Shown piece after piece: positions 51,713 through 59,678 of a stretch of 64,000 bases of DNA (position 1 is its first letter; each line of letters begins with the position of its first letter). Source of the DNA: CAYNRA01 sp046296415. Its GTDB lineage: Bacteria; Bacteroidota; Bacteroidia; Cytophagales; Spirosomataceae. Under the pieces are notes generated by a model. The model worked only from the letters and a program-made list of their open reading frames with translations, made no database searches and was not told the origin of the DNA. The translations under genes and the position numbers were made by a program. The stretch lies in the NCBI GenBank assembly GCA_046296415.1, contig JBKBLN010000001.1, positions 1,457,978 through 1,521,977 on the forward strand, read 5' to 3'.

Positions 51713-52705
51713 TTAAAAGCCTTGAAGTAAACCTTGAACCAAGTGCTTGGATCCGATGTAAAGTGGCGAACGTTGGTGTAGTTCAGTAGGTTCGATATCC
51801 AAAATCGGTTGGTATCCATCACTTGCAATTCCACCCGCTTGCTCCGCCAAAAAGGCCAAGGGAAAGCATTCGTATAGAAGCCGAAGTTTTCCTTTAGGAC
51901 TGGTAGGGGATGGAGGATACAGGTATATCCCTCCCTTGATCATGTTTCGATGAAAATCGGCTACCAAAGAACCTATGTACCGGCTAGATCGCTGGAGCAT
52001 TTGACATTGGGTTACAAACGATTTGACAGCCGTTGGAAATGTCTCGTAGTTTCCCATGTTCACGGAATAAATAGAACCATGCTCTGGGTGTCGAATTGGT
52101 GTATGGGACAAAAAGTACTCGCCCAGTGAGTTTTCATAGGTAAAGCCATGAACCCCTTGTCCTGTGGTATAGACTAGAATTGTGGAGGAACCATACACAA
52201 TGTATCCTGCCGCAATTTGGGTTCGGCCACCTTGTAAAAAATCTTCAATGGTGGAAGGGGATCCAACAGGCGAGATTCGACGATAAATGGAAAAAATGGT
52301 ACCGATGGAGACATTTACGTCGATGTTGGAGGATCCATCTAAGGGATCTAACGCAACAACATACTTTCCATAGTCATTTCCCGTGTGAATCATGTGGTCG
52401 TCTTCTTCGGTTACGATGGCACAGACTTCACCCCCATTTTTTAAAGCCCGTATAAATCGTATATGGGCAGCCATATCTAATTTTTGTTGGGCCTCTCCTG
52501 AGGAATTCTGACCTCCCAAAGCACCCATGATGTCCACCAGTCCAGCCCGATTGATTTCACGATTCACAATCTTTCCCGCCAAAGCGATATCTCGAAGCAA
52601 CTGAGACAATTCCCCCGTAGCCGAAGGAATATGACTCTGTTGCCGTTTAATGAACCGATCCAACGTGACTCCCACCGGAGAAGCCAATGTTTCTGTTGAC
52701 GGCAT
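51713..52705 (-). CDS. fbp: Fructose-1,6-bisphosphatase class I
   Basis: 330 residues. Metal and substrate sites: VTEEDDHM (about 97-104), VALDPLDGSSNIDVN (about 115-129), and the sugar-binding YIGSLVADFHRNMIKGGIYLYP (about 240-261). It dephosphorylates fructose 1,6-bisphosphate, the committed gluconeogenic step. It is first in the fbp-pckA operon. The upstream region holds a good promoter (52765-52796) and a palindrome (52805-52816). Confidence 0.96.
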   Translation of the reverse strand: MPSTETLASPVGVTLDRFIKRQQSHIPSATGELSQLLRDIALAGKIVNREINRAGLVDIMGALGGQNSSGEAQQKLDMAAHIRFIRALKNGGEVCAIVTEEDDHMIHTGNDYGKYVVALDPLDGSSNIDVNVSIGTIFSIYRRISPVGSPSTIEDFLQGGRTQIAAGYIVYGSSTILVYTTGQGVHGFTYENSLGEYFLSHTPIRHPEHGSIYSVNMGNYETFPTAVKSFVTQCQMLQRSSRYIGSLVADFHRNMIKGGIYLYPPSPTSPKGKLRLLYECFPLAFLAEQAGGIASDGYQPILDIEPTELHQRSPLYIGSKHLVQGLLQGF

Positions 52706-52764
52706 ACTCGGTTAATGGTTTGTTGATGAAATGTATTTTTCTAATGAAGTGTAATTTGACAGTT

Positions 52765-52796
52765 CAAATATAGATTCGAAAATTTAGCGAACCAAA
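52765..52796 (-). promoter_or_regulatory. Promoter of fbp-pckA
   Basis: Reverse-strand -7 box TATATTTG (52765-52772) and -33 TTTG (52793-52796) with 20 bases between; close to consensus. Start of transcription about 55 bases before the fbp ATG. Confidence 0.7.
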
Positions 52797-52804
52797 TTAA
52801 ATAA

Positions 52805-52816
52805 GCGAAATTTCGC
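52805..52816. promoter_or_regulatory. 12-bp perfect palindrome upstream of fbp
   Basis: GCGAAATTTCGC sits eight bases upstream of the -33 element, with a further AGCGAA half-site at 52786-52791 inside the promoter spacer. Layout suggests a dimeric regulator site. Confidence 0.4.
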
Positions 52817-53162
52817 AAAATATTTTTCAAAAGGTTTTCAAACCAAAATCATATAGCAATTTTAGGTAGATAACTTCATTTAGAAGGTATTTTTGGATAT
52901 TTGGCCATGTTTGTGTCGATTTGACACGAAAGGTCTTTCCGCCTCAAAAAAAAGTAACCAAAGAATATTTGGGGTTGAGAGGTAATTTTGAATCGAAAAA
53001 CAGAATCTTATGAAATTAGGAAAATTGAATAAAACTAAGATTTTTATCCAAATGTATTTTCTGAATTGCAGCCTGAATTGGGTGGTTTAGTAGGTAAAAT
53101 TAAAAATTGCCGTATTTTTGGATACAAACTAAACCAAACCAGTTGAACTAACGATACCATTT

Positions 53163-54611
53163 ATGAACCAAAAGACCCTTTTTGGCCATCCTCGTGGCCT
53201 GTTTGTTTTGTTTTTCACGGAAATGTGGGAGCGCTTTTCCTATTATGGAATGCGTGCCATCCTATTTCTTTATTTGATTCGGTCGGCACAAGATGGTGCT
53301 CTCGGTTTACCGGAGGAGGAGGGAGGAGCTATTTATGGCCTTTATACGTCTTCCGTGTATCTTTTAACGTTACCGGGTGGCTGGATAGCCGACAATATCC
53401 TTGGCCAAAAGAAGGCCATTTGGTGGGGAGGAATCATCATCATGATTGGTCATATTGTTTTAGCCTTTCCGGGATCTACCCTCTTATTTTTCGTCGGTTT
53501 GGCAACCGTGGCCATTGGAACGGGACTCCTAAAGCCCAATATTTCGTCTATTGTAGGTGAACTGTATCCCGAGGGGGGAGCCAAACGGGATGCTGGATTC
53601 TCCATATTTTACATGGGAATTAACTTAGGTGCATTCCTAGGTATGTTTATTGTTGGCTATTTAGGAGAAAAAGTAGGCTGGCATTATGGCTTTGGTGCCG
53701 CTGCATTTGCCATGTTTTTTGGTCTTGTGCTCTTTAAAACCCAAGGCAAGTATTTGGATGGACTTGGGGAAATGCCGGCAAAAAAAGGTGCCCCTACTTT
53801 TCTATATGTCGTTCTGGGCTTGTTATTGCTTATCTTCGTATTGTTGTGGACAGGGGTATTAAATGCTGTCTCGTTGGCTGAATCGATGCAGTACATCATC
53901 ATCGGAATAACCCTGTTTTACTTCTTCTACATTGGTGTACTTGATTCCTCTTTGGATGGAACAGAGAAAAAGCGAGTGGCAGTACTCTTTATCTTCTTCA
54001 TTGGCGCTGCTCTGTTTTGGTCCGGATTTGAACAAGCGGGTACCTCATTAACCATATTTGCAGATCGCCATACCGACCGTGCCTTTGGGGATTGGATCAT
54101 GCCAGCCTCGTGGTTTCAAAATGCCAACTCGTTCTTTATTCTACTTTGCTCAGCACCTGTAGGGGCTCTATGGGTCTACTTGAATCGTCATGCTTTGAAC
54201 CCCTCAACCCCGGTTAAGTTTGGTCTTGGACTTCTCCAAATGGGTCTTGGATTCTTTATTATGTTTTTGGCAGCTAAAACCGTATTGGATGGAAGTTTGG
54301 CTGGTGTGGGTTGGTTGACTTTTACCTACCTTTTTCATACCCTCGGTGAATTATGTTTGTCGCCAGTCGGACTAAGTACCTACACGAAATTGGCACCAAA
54401 AAAATATTATTCTCAATTAATGGGATTGTGGTTTGTAGCCGCTTCACTTGGGAATTTGATCGCAGGTCGTTTTGCAGGTAATTTCAATGCGGAAAATGTA
54501 AATCAAATGCCTGACTTGTTTTTACGAGTTTGCATTTTTGGCATGGGCTTAGGTTTGGTCTTTATTTTATTCAATAAGCCGATCCGCAAATGGATGGGTG
54601 GGATCAGTTAA
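53163..54611 (+). CDS. POT/PTR-family proton-coupled peptide transporter
   Basis: 482 residues, about 14 hydrophobic helices. GHPRGLFVLFFTEMWERFSYYGMRAIL (8-34) is the POT signature region with the ExxER motif (EMWERFSYYG), followed by the conserved ADNILGQKKAI and FYMGINLGAFLG (about 149-160). It imports di- or tripeptides with protons. The 3' end overlaps a terminator. Single-gene unit. Confidence 0.93.
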   Translation: MNQKTLFGHPRGLFVLFFTEMWERFSYYGMRAILFLYLIRSAQDGALGLPEEEGGAIYGLYTSSVYLLTLPGGWIADNILGQKKAIWWGGIIIMIGHIVLAFPGSTLLFFVGLATVAIGTGLLKPNISSIVGELYPEGGAKRDAGFSIFYMGINLGAFLGMFIVGYLGEKVGWHYGFGAAAFAMFFGLVLFKTQGKYLDGLGEMPAKKGAPTFLYVVLGLLLLIFVLLWTGVLNAVSLAESMQYIIIGITLFYFFYIGVLDSSLDGTEKKRVAVLFIFFIGAALFWSGFEQAGTSLTIFADRHTDRAFGDWIMPASWFQNANSFFILLCSAPVGALWVYLNRHALNPSTPVKFGLGLLQMGLGFFIMFLAAKTVLDGSLAGVGWLTFTYLFHTLGELCLSPVGLSTYTKLAPKKYYSQLMGLWFVAASLGNLIAGRFAGNFNAENVNQMPDLFLRVCIFGMGLGLVFILFNKPIRKWMGGIS

Positions 54612-54640
54612 AAAAAGCGGGTTACCCACCCGCTTTTTTT
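54610..54640 (+). terminator. Terminator overlapping the end of yciH
   Basis: AAAAAAGCGGGT / ACCCGCTTTTTTT stem (54610-54640) with loop TACC. The right part is also the last codons of the convergent yciH (Ala-Lys-Lys-Ala-Gly-Gly end). Confidence 0.85.
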
Positions 54641-54957
54641 GCTTGGTATCCCGCCTGAAGCAAATAAGCTAATAATTTGTCTCGAAAATCACCTTGAATC
54701 AAAATGTCTCCATCCTTGTCACTGCCACCGGTACCACATAAAGTTTGGAGTTTTTTACGAAGGACGGATAAGTCCTCTGGTTTTCCAACAAAATCAGAAA
54801 TCCGAGAGACTACTTTTGAACCGCCTTTTCGATCCAACCATATTTTTAGTTTTTGTTGGGAGGGCGGGAGGGTCTCTATCGACTCCGTCGATTCCTCAAA
54901 TACAAAATCTGGATTGGTGGAATAAACCACGCCATCTGTTTTACGTTTAACTTTCAT
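54622..54957 (-). CDS. yciH: Translation initiation factor SUI1-like protein
   Basis: 111 residues from ATG at 54957 (MKVKRKTDGVVYSTNP). The SUI1 domain (about 35-111) has IWLDRKGGSKVVSRISDFVG (about 44-63), LKKKLQ-like LSVLRKKLQTLCGTGGSDKDGDILIQGDFRDKL (about 69-101), the eIF1 fold's central pattern. Bacterial YciH proteins may check initiation-codon choice under stress. Longer upstream in-frame sequence overlaps the divergent DUF4440 gene and is not likely to be used. Divergent start codons are only four bases apart. Confidence 0.9.
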   Translation of the reverse strand: MKVKRKTDGVVYSTNPDFVFEESTESIETLPPSQQKLKIWLDRKGGSKVVSRISDFVGKPEDLSVLRKKLQTLCGTGGSDKDGDILIQGDFRDKLLAYLLQAGYQAKKAGG

Positions 54958-54961
54958 TTGT

Positions 54962-55381
54962 ATGCGCTTCTTTCTCTTACTATTTCTGGGCTTAAATATA
55001 CAAGTATTTGCCCAAACCCCCGAGTCCTCCATTCGTCAGGCCATGGCGAGGCAGCAAGAGGCCTGGAATCGGGGCGACATTCAATTGTTTATGGAGGATT
55101 ATTGGAAATCAGACTCTTTGATGTTTATTTCTAAAAATGGAATCACCCGAGGCTGGCAAGCCACCAAAAATAGGTACCTCACTACCTATTCCTCCCGAGA
55201 ATTGATGGGTACGCTCACCTTTGACCTTCAAGAAATTCAGGTGGTTGGTCCTAAGTCTGCATGGGTTTTGGGTAAATGGTCATTAAAAAGACCTGATGTA
55301 GGAGATATTGGTGGGTATTTTACATTAATTTTTAAGGAAATCAATGGAAAATGGGTGATCTGTTCCGATCATACTTCCTAA
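54962..55381 (+). CDS. Secreted DUF4440/SnoaL-like (NTF2-fold) protein
   Basis: 139 residues. Signal peptide (FFLLLFLGLNIQVFAQ, 3-18), then an NTF2-like fold: IRQAMARQQEAWNRGDIQLFMEDYWKSDSLMFI (about 24-56), GWQATKNRYLTTY, and a C-terminal GGYFTLIFKEINGKWVICSDHTS. The pattern 'W-N-x-G-D-x-x-x-F-M' is the DUF4440 core. Function unknown; such proteins are often small-molecule binders or enzymes. The ATG is four bases from the yciH ATG, so the promoter must be inside yciH. Confidence 0.85.
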   Translation: MRFFLLLFLGLNIQVFAQTPESSIRQAMARQQEAWNRGDIQLFMEDYWKSDSLMFISKNGITRGWQATKNRYLTTYSSRELMGTLTFDLQEIQVVGPKSAWVLGKWSLKRPDVGDIGGYFTLIFKEINGKWVICSDHTS

Positions 55382-55425
55382 CTTTGTAGTTCAAACCCAA
55401 ACGTATACTAAAAGTTTTAATCACA

Positions 55426-55842
55426 ATGGATGAAAAAATTCCGGTCGGTACCGAATACCGACATCGATTCTCCTTTACACAAGCCGATGTTCAAGCTTTT
55501 GCCGACTTAACGGGCGATCACAATCCCATTCATTTGGATGCGGAGTATGCTGCCCAAACACCGTTTAAGAAACCTATTATTCATGGCCATTTGAGCAGTA
55601 GTGTTTTTACTAAGTTTCTTGGAATGAATAAACCGGGTGGCCCAGGTTCTGTGTACATGAAGCAAGTTACCGAGTACCTTCGTCCTATGTTTGTGGATAC
55701 AGAATACGAGGTTGTATTCAAGGTCGAAAGTGTCAATCCCCAAAAAAGTATCGCTGAAATTTCAACGGAGGTCTATAATCCCGAAACAAAAAAAATTACC
55801 ATTCGGGGCACAGGAACCTTGATGAATAAAGATAATTTTTGA
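55426..55842 (+). CDS. MaoC-like hot-dog dehydratase
   Basis: 138 residues. FTQADVQAFADLTGDHNPIHLDAEYAAQTPFKKPIIHGHLSSSVFTKFLG (about 17-67) is the R-specific enoyl-CoA hydratase signature, with the D-H pair of TGDHNPIHLD in place. It probably hydrates enoyl-CoA in fatty acid metabolism; it is a single-hot-dog form that dimerises. 44 bases follow the DUF4440 gene; the two may share a transcript. A perfect palindromic terminator follows. Confidence 0.9.
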   Translation: MDEKIPVGTEYRHRFSFTQADVQAFADLTGDHNPIHLDAEYAAQTPFKKPIIHGHLSSSVFTKFLGMNKPGGPGSVYMKQVTEYLRPMFVDTEYEVVFKVESVNPQKSIAEISTEVYNPETKKITIRGTGTLMNKDNF

Positions 55843-55857
55843 TTGTCGATAAAACAA

Positions 55858-55893
55858 ACGAAAAAAGCCGAGTTATAACTCGGCTTTTTTCGT
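55858..55893 (+). terminator. Palindromic bidirectional terminator
   Basis: ACGAAAAAAGCCGAGTT / AACTCGGCTTTTTTCGT with AT in between, perfect (55858-55893). Ends both the MaoC gene and the convergent histone H1-like gene. Confidence 0.9.
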
Positions 55894-55914
55894 TTGTTTG
55901 GGACGGTGGTATGA

Positions 55915-56094
55915 TCAACTTTCTCCGTTTTTCATCTCTTGAACTTCGGCGCGCACTTCCTTGGCTAATTTACCGATGTCCAACATCGCTTTCCGTACCC
56001 GGGTGCCTGCTGCTTTATTTCCGGAACCTGTGAATTTTTCGGCATCCTTCTCAGCGGAGGCAATAAGGTCTTTCAATTGCTGAATTTTTTCCAT
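55915..56094 (-). CDS. Histone H1-like (Hc1-type) DNA-binding protein, 59 residues
   Basis: ATG at 56094, TGA at 55915-55917. The 59 residues are basic and helical (MEKIQQLKDLIASAEKDAEKF, GSGNKAAGTRVRKAMLDIGKLAKEVRAEVQEMKN). The GNKAAGTRVRKxMxDIxxLAKEVRxEVQE core is the pattern of the Bacteroidota histone H1-like family, which I recognise. It probably binds the nucleoid without sequence preference. It lies between terminators, as a single-gene unit. It overlaps no other gene. Confidence 0.85.
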   Translation of the reverse strand: MEKIQQLKDLIASAEKDAEKFTGSGNKAAGTRVRKAMLDIGKLAKEVRAEVQEMKNGES

Positions 56095-56181
56095 GAGTTT
56101 AAGTTAGGTTATTCCACAAAACTCAGAAAAATTATTCAATTAAAAAACAAATTAATTAGATAATACTACGAAATTATAAGA

Positions 56182-57438
56182 TTATGCATTGACCTTTGGT
56201 CGATATTCGCCTGATTTTAGCTTGGCCTGTACTTTTTCAAAGCAATCCATCGTGTATTCTACATCTTCCAACGTATGGACGGCTGTTGGGATGATCCGAA
56301 GCAAAATAACACCCTTTGGAACAACAGGATACACAACAATGGAGCAGAATACACCCATGTTTTCCCGCATATCCTTGATCAAATTCGTGGCAGTAGGTAA
56401 ATCATACTCTCCATGAAGGAAAACGGGTGTGACACATGACTGTGTTTGTCCGATATCAAATCCTCTTTTTCTAAATCCATCTTGCAAAGCGCGAACAATC
56501 GTCCAGAGATTTTCCCGAAGTTCTGGGTGTTTTCGGATCATCTCCAGGCGTTTAAGTCCACCCACTACAAAAGGCATAGGCAAGGCTTTGGCATAGGTTT
56601 GAGATCTCATATTGTATTTTAAATACATGATGATCTCTTTTTTGGCGGCGATAAACGCTCCAACCATCGCCATTGACTTCGCAAACGTGGAGAAGTGTAA
56701 GTCAACCCCTTCCTGTACCCCGAAATATTCGGGTACGCCTGAGCCCGTTTCTCCCATGGTTCCAAATCCATGTGCATCATCGACCAACAAACGGAAATTG
56801 TATTTTTCTTTGAGCGCTACAATTTTATCCAAAGAACCGACGACACCTGACATGCCAAACACACCCTCTGTGATGACAAGAATTCCACCTCCTTGTTCTT
56901 CGGCAAGTTTAGTTGCCCGAATCAAGTTTTTCTCCAAGCTCTCCATGTCATTGTGCTTGAAGGTGTAGGTCTTTCCTCCTTTGGCTTTATGTAAGCGTAC
57001 ACCATCTATCAAACAAGCGTGGCTTTCCGCGTCGTAGACGATGACGTCCTTGAAGTCAACCATCGCTTCTACGGCCGACATAACCCCTTGATATCCGTAG
57101 TTGAGCAAGAAAGCATCTTCCTGGCCAACATACTCGGCGAGCTGTCGCTCAAATTCTTCATGTAAATCACTGTTTCCAGTCATCATGCGTGCACCCATCG
57201 GATAGGCAAGGCCATAATCCTTCGCGGCTTGTTCGTCTGTGGCTCGAATCTCAGGATGATTAGCCAACCCTAAATAATTATTTAATGACCAGTTTAGCAT
57301 ACGCTGGCCTTTAAATTCCATGTATGGACCTAAGTCCCCTGTTAGTTTAGGAAAAGAATAATAATGGTGTGAATAATGAGCATGTGAGCCAATGGGCCCC
57401 ATGTTATTGACCACTTTTTCGAAGATGTCTTGTACCAT
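56182..57438 (-). CDS. Serine palmitoyltransferase-like (alpha-oxoamine synthase) enzyme
   Basis: 418 residues from ATG at 57438 (MVQDIFEKVVNNMGPIG). PLP fold type I. Visible are WSLNNYLGLANHPEI (about 49-63), GARMMTGNSDLHEEFERQLAEY (about 81-102), VDDAHGFGTMGETG (about 218-231) and the PLP lysine in FSTFAKSMAMVGAF (about 248-261). In Bacteroidota this branch is the candidate sphingolipid-starting enzyme that joins serine and acyl-CoA; glycine C-acetyltransferase and KAPA synthase are the alternatives. Single-gene unit. An upstream in-frame stretch to 57513 is not needed for the domain. Confidence 0.85.
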   Translation of the reverse strand: MVQDIFEKVVNNMGPIGSHAHYSHHYYSFPKLTGDLGPYMEFKGQRMLNWSLNNYLGLANHPEIRATDEQAAKDYGLAYPMGARMMTGNSDLHEEFERQLAEYVGQEDAFLLNYGYQGVMSAVEAMVDFKDVIVYDAESHACLIDGVRLHKAKGGKTYTFKHNDMESLEKNLIRATKLAEEQGGGILVITEGVFGMSGVVGSLDKIVALKEKYNFRLLVDDAHGFGTMGETGSGVPEYFGVQEGVDLHFSTFAKSMAMVGAFIAAKKEIIMYLKYNMRSQTYAKALPMPFVVGGLKRLEMIRKHPELRENLWTIVRALQDGFRKRGFDIGQTQSCVTPVFLHGEYDLPTATNLIKDMRENMGVFCSIVVYPVVPKGVILLRIIPTAVHTLEDVEYTMDCFEKVQAKLKSGEYRPKVNA

Positions 57439-57589
57439 GTACGTGCTAATTAACAATGAATATAGGTAGTTAACGCAAAACCACAGAAAAAAATCCTTTC
57501 TATGAATCCACAATATTACGGATTTCTTAGGCAGTTTTCAAATCTTACCTTTGGAACTACCGTAGGACCCTCAAATATTTTATTTCTTA

Positions 57590-57623
57590 TTTGAAAAGTT
57601 CTATTTAATTTACGTTATATTTA
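57590..57623 (+). promoter_or_regulatory. Promoter of the biotin carboxylase gene
   Basis: TTTG (57590-57593) and TATATTTA (57616-57623) with 22 bases between; the -7 box has A for the final G. Confidence 0.4.
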
Positions 57624-57655
57624 TGATTATCTTTCTTTAATCCAATTATTATCTC

Positions 57656-59158
57656 ATGACTTCATCCAAACTAAAAAAAGTATTAGTGGCTAATCGAGGC
57701 GAGATTGCAGTTCGAATCCTTCGTACGGCTAAAGAAATGGGTTTGCAAACCGTGGCGGTATTTAGTGAAGCAGACCGAAGTTTTCCACACGTTCAATTGG
57801 CAGATGAGGCCGTTTGTATTGGCCCAGCTGCCTCAAAGGATTCTTATTTACGAGGTGACAAAATTATTGAAGTTGCCAAGCAACTTGGTGTTGATGCCAT
57901 TCATCCGGGATATGGATTTTTGTCGGAGAATGCTGATTTTTCGGAGGCTGTTACACAAGCCGGTATCACGTTCATTGGACCCACTGCCGATAGCATTCGT
58001 TTGATGGGGGATAAGATCTCGGCAAAACAAACGGTTAAGGTTCGTCAGGTGCCTTTGGTACCGGGTGTGGATGAAGCCATTTCGGATCGGGAGGTTGCAA
58101 AGCGTGTTGCAACTGAGGTTGGATTCCCAATTCTGATTAAAGCGAGTGCAGGAGGTGGGGGAAAAGGGATGCGGGTTGTACAGCACGTTGACGAGTTTGA
58201 TGAACAAATGGATCGAGCTGTTTCAGAAGCCGTTCAAGCTTTTGGAGATGGTTCTGTTTTTATTGAAAAATACATTACTAAACCTCGGCATATCGAAGTT
58301 CAAATTCTCGCTGATCAACATGGAAATGTAGTTCATTTATTTGAGCGGGAATGTTCTATTCAACGTCGGCATCAAAAATTAGTTGAAGAGGCCCCCTCAG
58401 CTGTATTAACTCCTGCATTACGGGAAGCTATGGGGCAATGTGCAGTAGAAGTAGCCAAGGCGTGTGGATATCATGGCGCTGGAACGGTGGAATTCATTCT
58501 AGATGACCAGTTAAATTTCTATTTTCTTGAAATGAATACCCGCCTTCAGGTGGAGCATCCCGTGACCGAATGCATCACAGGTTTGGATTTGGTAAAGGAA
58601 ATGATTCACATCGCCCAAGGGGAGCCTTTGTCATTTACCCAAGAAGATTTAGCGATACGCGGGCATTCGATCGAACTACGAGTTTGTGTGGAGGATCCAT
58701 ACAACAACTTTTTACCAGACATTGGACGACTCCAAGTATACCGACGACCACAAGGTCACGGAATTCGAGTGGATGATGGAATCGAGGAGGGAATGGACAT
58801 TCCCATTCATTATGACCCCATGATCGCCAAGTTAATTGTCCATGCGGATACAAGAGAAGCCGCGATCGACAAATTAGCTCGGGCTATTCAGGATTTCAGG
58901 ATTGAGGGAGTAAAAACGACTTTACCTTTTGGAACTTTTGTGCTACACCACGATGCATTTCGCTCGGGAGCGTTTGATACGCGATTTGTAGATTTGTATT
59001 TTAAAGATTCACTACAGCCCGTTCCTGACTCTCGAAGTCCTTCAGCGGTAATTGCGGCTTTGGTTGCGACAGAAATTCAAAAGGAGGCTCAAAAAAAACG
59101 ATCTCCGTATGTTTCTACAAGCCAGGGGATTAGCCTTTGGAAGGCTAAAAGAATGTAA
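57656..59158 (+). CDS. accC: Biotin carboxylase (acetyl-/propionyl-CoA carboxylase type)
   Basis: 500 residues, about 50 longer than E. coli AccC because of a C-terminal tail. It carboxylates biotin on its carrier. KVLVANRGEIAVRILRTAKEMG (8-29), ATP-grasp loop KASAGGGGKGMRVV (about 161-174), FLEMNTRLQVEHPVTECITG (about 288-307) with the bicarbonate/catalytic ExxxxxxR pattern, and a C-terminal domain. No carrier gene (accB) or carboxyltransferase is beside it. The length and the nearby mutA make a propionyl-CoA role possible. Confidence 0.92.
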   Translation: MTSSKLKKVLVANRGEIAVRILRTAKEMGLQTVAVFSEADRSFPHVQLADEAVCIGPAASKDSYLRGDKIIEVAKQLGVDAIHPGYGFLSENADFSEAVTQAGITFIGPTADSIRLMGDKISAKQTVKVRQVPLVPGVDEAISDREVAKRVATEVGFPILIKASAGGGGKGMRVVQHVDEFDEQMDRAVSEAVQAFGDGSVFIEKYITKPRHIEVQILADQHGNVVHLFERECSIQRRHQKLVEEAPSAVLTPALREAMGQCAVEVAKACGYHGAGTVEFILDDQLNFYFLEMNTRLQVEHPVTECITGLDLVKEMIHIAQGEPLSFTQEDLAIRGHSIELRVCVEDPYNNFLPDIGRLQVYRRPQGHGIRVDDGIEEGMDIPIHYDPMIAKLIVHADTREAAIDKLARAIQDFRIEGVKTTLPFGTFVLHHDAFRSGAFDTRFVDLYFKDSLQPVPDSRSPSAVIAALVATEIQKEAQKKRSPYVSTSQGISLWKAKRM

Positions 59159-59186
59159 AATATTTGGATTTTTTTTAAGGTAGTAC

Positions 59187-59217
59187 TTGACAAAGGCATT
59201 TATCCTGTATATATTTG
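59187..59217 (+). promoter_or_regulatory. Strong promoter of the tRNA cluster
   Basis: TTGACA (59187-59192), 17 bases, TATATTTG (59210-59217). Matches the strong Bacteroidota form exactly. Predicted transcription start about 15 bases before tRNA-Ser. Confidence 0.8.
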
Positions 59218-59236
59218 CAAACCTTTTCGGGAAAAC

Positions 59237-59326
59237 GGAGAGATGGGTGAGTGGCTGAAACCAACAGTTTGCTAAACTGTCGTACTGGAAACGGTACCGC
59301 GGGTTCGAATCCCGCTCTCTCCGCCA
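59237..59326 (+). tRNA. tRNA-Ser (anticodon GCU)
   Basis: Acceptor GGAGAGA (59237-59243) pairs with TCTCTCC (59316-59322), discriminator G, CCA encoded (59324-59326). Anticodon loop TTGCTAA with GCT at 59271-59273. A long variable arm (GTACTGG...CGGTAC) fits class II tRNA-Ser; GGTTCGAATCC T-arm. Confidence 0.95.
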
Positions 59327-59343
59327 GAATCAAGGACTACACA

Positions 59344-59418
59344 CGGGGTGTAGCGTAGCCCGGTCATCGCGCCTGCTTTGGGAGCAGGAGGTCGCAAGTT
59401 CGAATCTTGCCACCCCGA
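59344..59418 (+). tRNA. tRNA-Pro (anticodon UGG)
   Basis: Acceptor CGGGGTG (59344-59350) / CACCCCG (59411-59417), discriminator A. Anticodon stem CCTGC/GCAGG, loop TTTGGGA with TGG at 59379-59381; T-loop GTTCGAATC. CCA not encoded. 17 bases after tRNA-Ser. Confidence 0.95.
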
Positions 59419-59427
59419 CATAAGTTT

Positions 59428-59467
59428 GCAGCTTGTAGTTACTCTCTAACGACGAGCTGCTTTTTTT
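59428..59467 (+). terminator. Terminator between tRNA-Pro and tRNA-Arg
   Basis: GCAGCTTGT (59428-59436) / ACGAGCTGC (59452-59460), one G-T pair, then seven T (59461-59467). The T run ends right where tRNA-Arg starts at 59468. Confidence 0.7.
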
Positions 59468-59541
59468 GGTCCCGTAGCTCAGCTGGATAGAGCAACTGCC
59501 TTCTAAGCAGTCGGTCACACGTTCGAATCGTGTCGGGATCA
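59468..59541 (+). tRNA. tRNA-Arg (anticodon UCU)
   Basis: Acceptor GGTCCCG (59468-59474) / CGGGATC (59534-59540) with one G-T pair, discriminator A. Anticodon stem ACTGC/GCAGT, loop CTTCTAA with TCT at 59502-59504. D-arm GCTCAGCTGGATAGAGC. CCA not encoded. Directly preceded by a T run. Confidence 0.95.
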
Positions 59542-59542
59542 C

Positions 59543-59568
59543 AAGCCTCAGTTTACTGAGGCTTTTTT
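59543..59568 (+). terminator. Terminator after tRNA-Arg
   Basis: AAGCCTCAG / CTGAGGCTT with loop TTTA and four further T. Confidence 0.85.
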
Positions 59569-59615
59569 GTTTTAAGACCTTGTCTTTGTTGTATTTGGAT
59601 TTTGAGATGGATATA

Positions 59616-59650
59616 AAAGAAAAAACTCCCGAAAAAACGGGAGCATTTCT
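59616..59650 (-). terminator. Terminator of the atp operon
   Basis: CTCCCG / CGGGAG stem (59626-59643), A-rich loop, five A left giving the T run on the reverse strand. Placed 36 bases after the atpH stop. Confidence 0.75.
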
Positions 59651-59678
59651 CAACTTTATAGCCATGAAAACTAAATCT

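Larger units (their letters stand above)
52706..53162 (+). other. 457-bp intergenic region between divergent fbp and POT transporter genes
   Basis: Contains the fbp promoter, a GCGAAATTTCGC palindrome, a GTGTC/GACAC hairpin (52913-52927) and a TATTTTTG box (53113-53120) 42 bases before the transporter ATG. No convincing gene. Confidence 0.6.

Noticed and set aside
52913..52927. GTGTC-GATTT-GACAC hairpin
   Set aside because: Only five base pairs, no T run, and far from both genes; may be part of an operator but nothing supports it.
53010..53090. 26-codon ORF between fbp and the POT transporter
   Set aside because: Composition is not protein-like, no terminator and no -7 box at a fitting distance; it may be chance in an A+T-rich spacer.
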